NCBI GenBank assembly: GCA_947481115.1 | Contig: CANKEI010000014.1 | Span: 1 to 19,969, forward strand | Reading direction: 5' to 3' | DNA length: 19,969 nucleotides | Source: a bacterium | GTDB lineage: Bacteria; Babelota; Babeliae; Babelales; JABDEC01 | Shown: positions 6,203-13,800 of the stretch, one piece after another | Numbering within the stretch: position 1 is the first letter of the stretch | Layout of the letters: every line of letters starts with the position of its first letter | The notes under the pieces: generated by a model | What the model saw: the letters and a program-made list of their open reading frames with translations, nothing else | Databases searched by the model: none | Told to the model about the DNA's origin: nothing | Translations under genes and position numbers: made by a program

Positions 6203-7927
6203 TTAAATCGGTGAATTCTCAACAATCGTTGGGGTAATAAAGATAAATTGCTCCAGCTCGGTAGTCTGCTCTTGCATAGCGGTAAACAATTTTCCAATCA
6301 ATGGCAGTTTATATAAAATTGGAATGCGATTATTAGCTTTATTATCATAGTTTTTGGTTAAGCCGCCAATCACAGTGGTTTGGCCATTTTTAAGATTAAC
6401 ATTATTTTTTACGCTAATAATACTAACTACTGGTGGATTTTGCATGATCCCTTGATTGTTAGCCTCAGTGGTCCCACTAGTCACATCAGTTTGCTCTAAC
6501 TCAATATTTAAAGCGATACTTTTACGATCATTACCAACCGTTGGCGTAACTTTTAAGGTTATCCCAACCGGCTGATATTTGATTGTTGTAGTTCTAGTTG
6601 GCGTATCACCAGAGTTATCAACGGTGGTTGTCTGCATAGGCAACTGCTGCCCAATATAAATCACAGCTTGGGCGTTATTATTAGTTAAGATCGATGGGCG
6701 TGATACAATTTTAACTTTATTTTGGTCTTCAGCAGCATTAATCACTAAATTTAAGCGGCGCTGATTAATATTTGGACCTCCAAACACTAATGGTAACTGG
6801 AAAAATGTTTCACCAGATTGCCCCTGAGTTTGTTGGGTAAATACCGAATTAAACAAGTTAATCGCAAAATTATTAGGGTTAACTAGTAATGCTGGATTAG
6901 TTGAATCTGCACCTTGCGTTGGAGTAGGCGTTTCACCTAACGATGCACCTAGGCCATAAAATCCAAACGGTTTATTTTTTGCTATGATACTATTTTGGCG
7001 ATTATAAACACCTGACCAGTTAATTCCCCATTGGAAATTATAACTTTTGGTGGTAAATACTAAAATTGCATCAATGCGAATCTGCTGAATAGGCTTATCT
7101 AGACCACCCAAAAATTGCTTAAATTCTAAAACTTCCCGCAGGCTGCCGCGCACCATAATTTTGCGTCGATCAGCATCAAAATAAATGTGCCCCTTGGTAT
7201 GAGTTTGTTGATTAGAAATTTTACCCCAGGCTTCTTCGCAATTTTTCATAAAAGTTTGACTAAAATCTGCAAAGGTAACTTTAATTGGCTCAAAAGCAAT
7301 TTTGTCTAAACCGGCCATAGTTTCTAAATATTTTTCGGCTTCAGTCCGCGGCATCACCCGAAAACTACCATCGTCACCTTTAATAATGGCTAATTTAGGA
7401 TTGCTATGTTCGCAAACAAATTCTAAAGCATTACCGGGGGTGCAATTTTTTAAAGCCAAGCGACCAACTTGCCCTTTAGCCCCATCAACTATAAAATCTA
7501 CCCCCGCACTTTTACCAATTGAATCTAAAACAGTTTGAACATCGGCCGGACTAGAATTAAGCGAAACTTTGCCTTTTTGCAAAGCAGGATCTTTATAAAT
7601 ATCGCGCAACTTACGCTCCGCTAAATGTAATATATCAGTATTTAAATGGTCTGCATCATCATCAATATCATGTAACCCATTATGATTAGGTTGCGTTGAG
7701 ACGCTGTCTTCATCGTTAGTTAAACGCGCTGCGCGATTAACTTTATATTTTTGCAACTGATCACGTTGTGATTGATCCGCTTGAATTTGCGCAATCAATG
7801 CTTTAGTGTCTGGATGAGCTTCCATCGACAACAATTCACTAGACTGTACCGCCGTAGTGGTTAAAATTTGGGACTGATTCGCAGCCAACAAAGCAGCTAA
7901 CCACAAAAAGTTTCGTCTAAGCAACAC
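6203..7927 (-). CDS. pilQ: Type IV pilus secretin PilQ
   Basis: This 574-residue outer-membrane secretin would form the pore for pilus extrusion and DNA uptake. It begins with GTG, supported by GGGAG 5 bases upstream, and has a signal peptide (about 1-25). A variable linker (30-100) is followed by an STN/N0-like domain (about 118-195), an N1-like domain (about 212-275) and the secretin domain (about 285-570). The latter holds VSRPSILTNNNAQAVIYIGQQLP (408-430), with the residues typical of this family, and the IPILYKLPLIGKLF signature (535-548). The length is on the short side because AMIN domains and extra N modules appear to be absent. PilO- and PilP-like genes directly upstream identify it as PilQ rather than GspD. 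It is the last gene of the minus-strand operon. Confidence 0.92.
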   Translation of the reverse strand: MLLRRNFLWLAALLAANQSQILTTTAVQSSELLSMEAHPDTKALIAQIQADQSQRDQLQKYKVNRAARLTNDEDSVSTQPNHNGLHDIDDDADHLNTDILHLAERKLRDIYKDPALQKGKVSLNSSPADVQTVLDSIGKSAGVDFIVDGAKGQVGRLALKNCTPGNALEFVCEHSNPKLAIIKGDDGSFRVMPRTEAEKYLETMAGLDKIAFEPIKVTFADFSQTFMKNCEEAWGKISNQQTHTKGHIYFDADRRKIMVRGSLREVLEFKQFLGGLDKPIQQIRIDAILVFTTKSYNFQWGINWSGVYNRQNSIIAKNKPFGFYGLGASLGETPTPTQGADSTNPALLVNPNNFAINLFNSVFTQQTQGQSGETFFQLPLVFGGPNINQRRLNLVINAAEDQNKVKIVSRPSILTNNNAQAVIYIGQQLPMQTTTVDNSGDTPTRTTTIKYQPVGITLKVTPTVGNDRKSIALNIELEQTDVTSGTTEANNQGIMQNPPVVSIISVKNNVNLKNGQTTVIGGLTKNYDNKANNRIPILYKLPLIGKLFTAMQEQTTELEQFIFITPTIVENSPI

Positions 7928-7949
7928 CGCTTCTCCCTTTTATCCAATT

Positions 7950-8294
7950 TTATACTAATAGGTCTGCTACTAACAGCTCCTTAAACACCAATGGATTATC
8001 TATGCTAGTTAGCACAATTCTTTCAGCTGTAATTTGTGACACCCGCCAATTGGTAACTAAGTTGCCGATTCGCACCTCTTCGCTAACCAAAAACAGTTGT
8101 TTTTGATCCGCAACTTGTAACACAATTACACTGCAGCAATCTTCGGTTTGTGGCAAAACTACACTTATTAACTTAATTTTAATCGCCGGCACTATTTTTT
8201 TGCTGGTGCTAGCTGTAAATGGATCGCGCCTTGCGAAGCAGTTATTGTCACCAAAATTAAATATCAGGCAACTGATAACTATTTCTCTAATCAT
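7950..8294 (-). CDS. pilP: Type IV pilus PilP-like protein
   Basis: This 114-residue protein has a short hydrophobic N-terminus (MIREIVISCLIFNF) followed by RRDPF, the motif that starts the PilP linker region. A beta-rich domain with an IKLISVVL strand, VGLVxx-like repeats of strands and an EEVRIGNLVTNWRVSQI stretch resembles the homology region of PilP/GspC. PilP joins the inner-membrane PilN-PilO complex to the PilQ secretin. C9 in VISC looks like a lipobox, but the preceding segment is very short, so lipidation is uncertain. Its ATG overlaps the TGA of the upstream pilO-like gene (ATGA), so the two are translationally coupled. It ends 22 bases before pilQ. Overall sequence similarity is weak; position makes the call. 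Confidence 0.75.
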   Translation of the reverse strand: MIREIVISCLIFNFGDNNCFARRDPFTASTSKKIVPAIKIKLISVVLPQTEDCCSVIVLQVADQKQLFLVSEEVRIGNLVTNWRVSQITAERIVLTSIDNPLVFKELLVADLLV

Positions 8295-8815
8295 GCTAAC
8301 CCCGCTAGAGTATGCATATCATACATATAATCTATATGCAACGACCTTTGCGTTTTATTAATTAGTAATTGTTTGCAAAAATACTCTGAATCTAAAGATT
8401 GTAATTGTTGCAGCCAAGCAATTAATTGTTGAAAATTACCAGTCAAATTTAGTAGATGAGTGACCGGATCACAATTTAAAACAACCAGACCAACCTGTTG
8501 GGCTAATTCAACTAATTGTGTTAAGTAAAGTGCTTCGGTTAAGCGTTGCTTAGAATTTAACTTAGAGGCTTGTTGTGCTAAATATGGCTGCAAATCATGC
8601 TGTGCGCCGTTAATTACAAGCTCTAAGTTGGCTTTGTCAGCCAAAACTTTTTGATATATTCCAAACTGTGTGATTAATTCTTGGCTACGTAATTTCAAAC
8701 TGTTTAAACCAAAATTTAAATTTAGATTAATATAAAACAGTATCGTACTTAAAATCAGGCCAGCTAAAAATATTACCACATGCCAACAACCAAATAACTT
8801 AATTTCATGCTTCAC
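8291..8815 (-). CDS. pilO: Type IV pilus PilO-like inner-membrane protein
   Basis: This 174-residue protein has one transmembrane segment (about 11-29) after a short cytoplasmic tail. A helical, coiled-coil-prone stretch (about 35-100) and a small alpha/beta domain follow, containing LTQLVELAQQVGLVVLNCDP and a LLNLTGNFQQLIAWLQQLQ segment. The latter matches the PilO pattern in which a strand precedes a helix that pairs in the PilO/PilN dimer. It begins with GTG; the codon just before is a stop, so no longer form exists. It is first in the pilO-pilP-pilQ operon and overlaps pilP by 4 bases. No pilM or pilN lies upstream, because clpB is divergent at 113 bases. Confidence 0.75.
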   Translation of the reverse strand: MKHEIKLFGCWHVVIFLAGLILSTILFYINLNLNFGLNSLKLRSQELITQFGIYQKVLADKANLELVINGAQHDLQPYLAQQASKLNSKQRLTEALYLTQLVELAQQVGLVVLNCDPVTHLLNLTGNFQQLIAWLQQLQSLDSEYFCKQLLINKTQRSLHIDYMYDMHTLAGLA

Positions 8816-8862
8816 TTAACAACCAATCATCAAAACTATTCCAACTCTAAAAAAAAATTGTC

Positions 8863-8868
8863 TATAAT
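8863..8868 (+). promoter_or_regulatory. Possible -10 element of the clpB promoter
   Basis: A perfect TATAAT lies 60 bases before the clpB start in the short divergent region. No convincing -35 hexamer is placed 16-18 bases upstream, and no CIRCE-type heat-shock inverted repeat is seen. Confidence 0.35.
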
Positions 8869-8874
8869 TAAACA

Positions 8875-8903
8875 TATATAAAATTTTTCTGGTGATCAGT
8901 AAA
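8875..8903 (-). promoter_or_regulatory. Possible promoter of the pilOPQ operon
   Basis: On the minus strand TTTACT and TATATA are separated by 17 bases, about 60 bases before the pilO start. Each hexamer matches the sigma-70 consensus at four of six positions. Confidence 0.35.
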
Positions 8904-8928
8904 CCTTAAAAAAAAGATTGAGCGTGCC

Positions 8929-11049
8929 ATGCCGCCTAATAATCCCGAAACCCAACCTAAGATGCTTGAAAAATATACCCAAAATCTGACTAAATTAGCG
9001 CTGGAAGGTAAATTAGATCCTGTAATTGGTCGTGATGAAGAGATTAGGCGAGTAATCCAGATTTTATCTAGGCGCTCTAAAAATAATCCCGTCTTAATTG
9101 GCGAACCTGGTGTTGGCAAGACCGCCATCGTAGAGGGCATAGCCCAACGTATAATCAATCATGACATTCCGGAAACTTTACAAAATAGTACTATTTTAAG
9201 TTTAGATTTAGGACAACTGATCGCGGGCACTAAATATCAGGGTGAGTTTGAAGAGCGCTTGAAAGAGATTCTAAAAGAAATTGAAGTTTCATCTACACCA
9301 ATTATTTTATTTATCGATGAGCTGCATATGTTGGTTGGCACTGGAGCTAGTGGTGGCGGCATGGACGCCTCTAATTTATTAAAACCAGCTTTAGCGCGCG
9401 GAGTTTTACACTGCATTGGCGCCACAACTATTAAAGAGTATAAGAAATATATTGAAAAAGATGCCGCCCTAGAACGACGTTTTCAAAAAGTCCTAGTTGA
9501 AGAACCATCTATTGAAGATGCGATTTCAATTATGCGCGGCCTAAAAGAACGCTATGAGTTGCACCATGGCATTAGAATTAAAGATGAAGCCTTGGTTAAA
9601 GCGGTAAATTTATCTGCCAAACATATTCCCGATCGATTTTTACCAGATAAAGCGATTGATTTGGTGGACGAAGCAGCGGCGATGGTTAAAATGGCCATCG
9701 ATTCTAAACCAGAAGAAATTGATCGACTAGAGCGCCGGATTAAACAATTAGAAATCGAAAAAGTTGCATTATCTAAAGAAAAAGATGACCCGCAAGCTCG
9801 TGCTCGCTTAGAAGTTTTAGAAAAAGAGTTAACTGAATTAAAAGCGCAACACCGGATCGTTTATAATAAATGGCAAGCTGAACGAGCACCAGTAGAAAAA
9901 ATGCGCCAAATTAAAGCCCAAATTGACCAAGCTAACTATGCTTATCAATTGGCTGAACGCGAAGGAAATTTCGCGAAAGCTTCAGAAATTAAATATGGCA
10001 AATTGGTGAAGTTAGAGCAGGAGTTTCAGGCCGAGCAAGATAAATTAAAAGCACTCGACAGTAAGATGGTTAAGCAAGTGGTTGATGAACATGACATTGC
10101 CCAAGTATTAGCGCGTTGGACCCATATCCCAGTAGATAAATTGCAACAAAGTGAGACCGAGAAATTATTAAATATGGCTCATACAATGAAGCAACAGGTG
10201 GTTGGCCAAGATGAAGCGATCGATAGAATTACGCAAGCGATTCAAACTCACCGTGCAGGCCTAACTGACCCTAATCGCCCCATCGGTTCTTTTTTATTCT
10301 TAGGACCTACAGGTGTTGGTAAAACTGAAGTGGTTAAAACTTTAGCTGATTTCTTATTTAATGATCCACATAGATTAATTAGAATCGACATGTCAGAATA
10401 TTTAGAAAAACATGCTGTAGCGCGCCTAATTGGTGCACCACCAGGCTATGTTGGTTATGAAGAAGGTGGCCAATTAACTGAGCAAGTTCGTAAACATCCC
10501 TATAGCGTAATTTTATTTGATGAAGTCGAAAAAGCACATCCAGACGTATTTAATATCTTTTTGCAAATTTTAGATGAAGGCCATCTAACCGATGGGCAAG
10601 GTCGTCAGGTTTCATTTAAAAACTGTATTATTATCATGACTTCTAACATTGGTGCACAACTTATCTTGGAGGCTAAAAATTTAGACTCGCAAGTTGAATC
10701 GCAAATTAATAATTTATTATATAAAACTTTTAAACCTGAGTTTTTAAATCGCATCGACGCCATAGTTTACTTTAAGCGACTGTCTGAACCTGACGTACAA
10801 AAAATTACCCAGTTGCAGCTGATAGAGTTAAAAGAATGTTTATTAACTCAGGGCTTCGAACTCGAAATTGCACCAACTGTGATCACTAAAATCGCAGAGT
10901 TGGGTTTTTCACAAGAGTTTGGCGCCAGACCTCTAAAACGAGCTATTCAACAATATATTATTGTCCCATTATCACAGGCTATTTTAAAGCACCCAGATCA
11001 TAAAAAACTAACTGTGCAAGTTTCTAGTGATAAAATTACCGTAAATTAA
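8929..11049 (+). CDS. clpB: ClpB-type disaggregase lacking the N-terminal domain
   Basis: This double-ring AAA+ ATPase would pull proteins out of aggregates with DnaK. Residues 1-20 lead straight into the first nucleotide-binding domain: Walker A GEPGVGKT (58-65), Walker B with ILFIDELH (126-133), and pore loop KYQGEFEER (102-110). A coiled-coil M domain covers about 262-385, as in ClpB rather than ClpA/ClpC. The second domain has Walker A GPTGVGKT (459-466), pore loop GYVGYEEGG (506-514), Walker B VILFDEVEKAH (527-537), TSNIGA and FKPEFLNRID. At 706 residues it lacks the roughly 150-residue Clp N domain, and the 113-base gap to the divergent pilO leaves no room for it. It resembles the short ClpB isoform made elsewhere by internal initiation. 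The Shine-Dalgarno is weak. Confidence 0.93.
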   Translation: MPPNNPETQPKMLEKYTQNLTKLALEGKLDPVIGRDEEIRRVIQILSRRSKNNPVLIGEPGVGKTAIVEGIAQRIINHDIPETLQNSTILSLDLGQLIAGTKYQGEFEERLKEILKEIEVSSTPIILFIDELHMLVGTGASGGGMDASNLLKPALARGVLHCIGATTIKEYKKYIEKDAALERRFQKVLVEEPSIEDAISIMRGLKERYELHHGIRIKDEALVKAVNLSAKHIPDRFLPDKAIDLVDEAAAMVKMAIDSKPEEIDRLERRIKQLEIEKVALSKEKDDPQARARLEVLEKELTELKAQHRIVYNKWQAERAPVEKMRQIKAQIDQANYAYQLAEREGNFAKASEIKYGKLVKLEQEFQAEQDKLKALDSKMVKQVVDEHDIAQVLARWTHIPVDKLQQSETEKLLNMAHTMKQQVVGQDEAIDRITQAIQTHRAGLTDPNRPIGSFLFLGPTGVGKTEVVKTLADFLFNDPHRLIRIDMSEYLEKHAVARLIGAPPGYVGYEEGGQLTEQVRKHPYSVILFDEVEKAHPDVFNIFLQILDEGHLTDGQGRQVSFKNCIIIMTSNIGAQLILEAKNLDSQVESQINNLLYKTFKPEFLNRIDAIVYFKRLSEPDVQKITQLQLIELKECLLTQGFELEIAPTVITKIAELGFSQEFGARPLKRAIQQYIIVPLSQAILKHPDHKKLTVQVSSDKITVN

Positions 11050-11070
11050 TATTATTACGTTTGTGGTGAG

Positions 11071-11101
11071 TACCTAGCATATCTCATGAATATGCTAGGT
11101 A
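11071..11101. terminator. Hairpin between convergent clpB and M16 peptidase genes
   Basis: Perfect 12-base arms, TACCTAGCATAT (11071-11082) and its complement (11090-11101), surround a 7-base loop. It lies between two convergent stop codons, so a bidirectional terminator is likely, although no U tract follows on either strand. Confidence 0.5.
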
Positions 11102-11119
11102 TATCGAACCATATGGCGA

Positions 11120-13741
11120 CTAAACTCTGCCAACTTTAATCGTGATCATTTTGCGTGTATCTAGTATTTTTTGCACGGCTTGCTGAATCTCAGATTTACT
11201 AATTTTAGCCAATTTAGCTGTGCGCTGATCAAAATAATCAGGCTTAAAATCGTATTCCCATAAAAATAAAAAGGCGCTACACATTTGACGATTAGTTTCA
11301 AACAAACTGCAGAGCGAGTTAGCTAAATTATCTTGCGCCATCCGATATTCACTGCCAGAAATCTGTAACGCAGCCGTATCGATCGTATTTTTGATCGCCA
11401 GTTCTGCTTCAGCTAGTCGATCTAACGATACAATCGTAGAAACTGCACAAAGCCCTGGTTGCAAGCGTGCTCGTTTTACTAATGACCCAGAAATTGTATA
11501 AAATAAACCTGTTTGTTCGCGTAATTCAAATAATCTAGAACTCATTGAGCCTAAAACGCCACCACCAAAAATTTGATCAAATAGTAACAATTTATCATAA
11601 TCTGGATCGAGTCTAGAGACAGATTTACCAGCAAATGCTAATACAACTTGATCACGATTGATCGGATATCTAATCACTACCGGCTGAACTTCTGGAATCG
11701 CTGGATAATCTAAATCTGGTACAGCTGGGCCCTGCCATTTACTTAGCGTACTATTTAATGCTGCGATCAAATTGTCACAGCTCAAATCACCCACCACAGC
11801 GAGCCAGCTATTTTGGGGAGTAATAAATTTCTGATAAAAATTCCATAGTTGTGCACGTGTTAATTTAGCGACCGACTCAGCTGTACCAAAAACTGGCTTG
11901 CTATACGGGTGATCTTTATAAATTGCTTCACGGATCAACTGATCTACAAAAGTAGTTGGCGTGTCCCAATAATTATCAATTTCAGCTAAAATTTGCGCCC
12001 TAATTTTTTCAATTGCACCTAGATCAAATTGTGCATGACAACAAATTTCCATTAATATTTCTAGAGCCTGCTGTAAATCACCACTCAACAAACTCATTGA
12101 GACTAAGCCAGAGTCTGAACGTAGGGTCATGCCATGTTGTTCAATTAAATCGTCCAATTCTTGCTTGCTATATTTCTCAGTACTTTCCGTTAACACTTGT
12201 GATACAAATATACTGGCTCCAGCTTGATCAGCTGCATCGTAGCGATAGTCAGCTTTAAATTCTAGAACTAATTCGATTTTAGGTGTATTTGGGTTGTGAT
12301 AATATAGCACCTCTAACCCATTGTTTAATTTAATAATTTCAGGTTTAGGAAATTTGAAATTTATATAATCTTGCGTGTCTATGCCATGCACAGCTACGCC
12401 TTTTTCAACCACTGTTTCACGGACACGCCCAGATAACACTCGTTGATCTTCAATGTCAGATAATTCTTGTAATTTTACTAACTGTAACTGGTCTTGCTCA
12501 GCAACTGGTAACACTTTACCCTGATGCCGACGTGCTGAAATCAAATAATCACTGACAAATTGCTTAACTAGCACAGCTAAATTTTGCATATCACAACTAT
12601 CTAGATATTTAAAAATATAGTTTTCATCGCCTGTGACTAAATAAGTCCGTCCAATCACTTCAGCTTGTTTCTGATTTTTCTCTAACATGCTATAGTAATC
12701 AGCTTCAATGCGTTTAACGGCGCGCTGTAGCTCTGCTTCAGTGACACCATCACGCGCAATTTGATCAAGTTCGGCTTGGATAATCTGATTAATTTTATCG
12801 ATGTCACTAATTTCTTTGGGCTGGTAAGAAATAAATAGCAAACCAGCATCAAACAAATCTTCTGTACCGGCACCAATATCGGTCACCAATTCTAGTTCAT
12901 CCAATAGTTTGCGTACTAAGCGTGAACTGTCACCATAACCAATTATGCGTGACACCACGTCAATTAAATAATCTTGTTGTGCTACCGATCCTGGTATCTG
13001 ATATGCCAAAAATACCATGGGCTGTTTAACATCACGATATAATTCAATGGTTTTACGAGATAAATCTTGTGGGAGGTAATGTTCGGTTTTTTTATAATTT
13101 AAATTAGGTTTAATTTGTCCAAAATATTGTTCAACTAAAGCAAATACCTGCTCTGGATCTACATCGCCCACAATTACGAGTGTGGCATTATTGGGCACAT
13201 AATGTTTTTTATAAAAACGCAATAATGCTTCGCGATCAATACTCCACAGGTCATGTTTATAGCCGATGATGGGGTTTTCATAGGGGTGCCCACCAAAAAT
13301 CATGCTACACATTTTTTCAGCTAGTGTTGCAGTGTAATTATCACAGTACATTTTAAGTTCTTGGATGACAGCTTTCATCTCGGAAGCTAACATATCGGAC
13401 TTAAAGGTACAATTAGTCATACAGTCAGCTAGGATGGGTAAAGCTGCCGTCCAATGCTGAGTTGGAAAATCAAAGATATAACCCGTGTAATCATACGATG
13501 TAAAAGCATTACAATAACCAGATAATTTACTAGAAATCTCGTTAATATCGCTCTCGGAAAGTTTTTCTGTACCTTTAAAGATCATATGTTCTAATAAATG
13601 CGCTAACCCCTTTTCACCAGTCTGCTCATCTTTAGAGCCTACGCCATACCACATTTGAATGGAAACTTTGGGAATTACATGATTTGGGCGCACCAATACG
13701 GTTAGGCCATTACTTAATACATGTTTAAAGACTTTTTGCAT
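11120..13741 (-). CDS. M16 zinc metallopeptidase without signal peptide
   Basis: This 873-residue protein contains two M16 halves in one chain. The first carries the inverted zinc site HLLEH (H48, E51, H52), with the third ligand E128 exactly 76 residues after H52. The second half, about 450-873, lacks the zinc site but keeps the SSRLFELREQTGLFYTISG segment expected of the structural half. The M16 family cuts peptides or unfolded proteins inside a closing chamber. The ATG has an AGGGAC site upstream and the protein begins directly at the first M16 strand, so no export signal is encoded. It lies 59 bases downstream of a close paralogue and is probably co-transcribed with it. The substrate is unknown. 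Confidence 0.93.
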   Translation of the reverse strand: MQKVFKHVLSNGLTVLVRPNHVIPKVSIQMWYGVGSKDEQTGEKGLAHLLEHMIFKGTEKLSESDINEISSKLSGYCNAFTSYDYTGYIFDFPTQHWTAALPILADCMTNCTFKSDMLASEMKAVIQELKMYCDNYTATLAEKMCSMIFGGHPYENPIIGYKHDLWSIDREALLRFYKKHYVPNNATLVIVGDVDPEQVFALVEQYFGQIKPNLNYKKTEHYLPQDLSRKTIELYRDVKQPMVFLAYQIPGSVAQQDYLIDVVSRIIGYGDSSRLVRKLLDELELVTDIGAGTEDLFDAGLLFISYQPKEISDIDKINQIIQAELDQIARDGVTEAELQRAVKRIEADYYSMLEKNQKQAEVIGRTYLVTGDENYIFKYLDSCDMQNLAVLVKQFVSDYLISARRHQGKVLPVAEQDQLQLVKLQELSDIEDQRVLSGRVRETVVEKGVAVHGIDTQDYINFKFPKPEIIKLNNGLEVLYYHNPNTPKIELVLEFKADYRYDAADQAGASIFVSQVLTESTEKYSKQELDDLIEQHGMTLRSDSGLVSMSLLSGDLQQALEILMEICCHAQFDLGAIEKIRAQILAEIDNYWDTPTTFVDQLIREAIYKDHPYSKPVFGTAESVAKLTRAQLWNFYQKFITPQNSWLAVVGDLSCDNLIAALNSTLSKWQGPAVPDLDYPAIPEVQPVVIRYPINRDQVVLAFAGKSVSRLDPDYDKLLLFDQIFGGGVLGSMSSRLFELREQTGLFYTISGSLVKRARLQPGLCAVSTIVSLDRLAEAELAIKNTIDTAALQISGSEYRMAQDNLANSLCSLFETNRQMCSAFLFLWEYDFKPDYFDQRTAKLAKISKSEIQQAVQKILDTRKMITIKVGRV

Positions 13742-13800
13742 ATTAATTTTGTCCCTAGATATTTTAATTATAAAATTTTAATTTTTGGCAATTTTATGAT

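Noticed and set aside
8868..9425. Minus-strand open frames opposite the 5' part of clpB
   Set aside because: They are complements of strongly conserved AAA+ coding sequence and overlap the divergent promoter region.
12013..12876. Short frames within the M16 peptidase gene
   Set aside because: They are out-of-frame or antisense shadows of a continuous, conserved peptidase frame.
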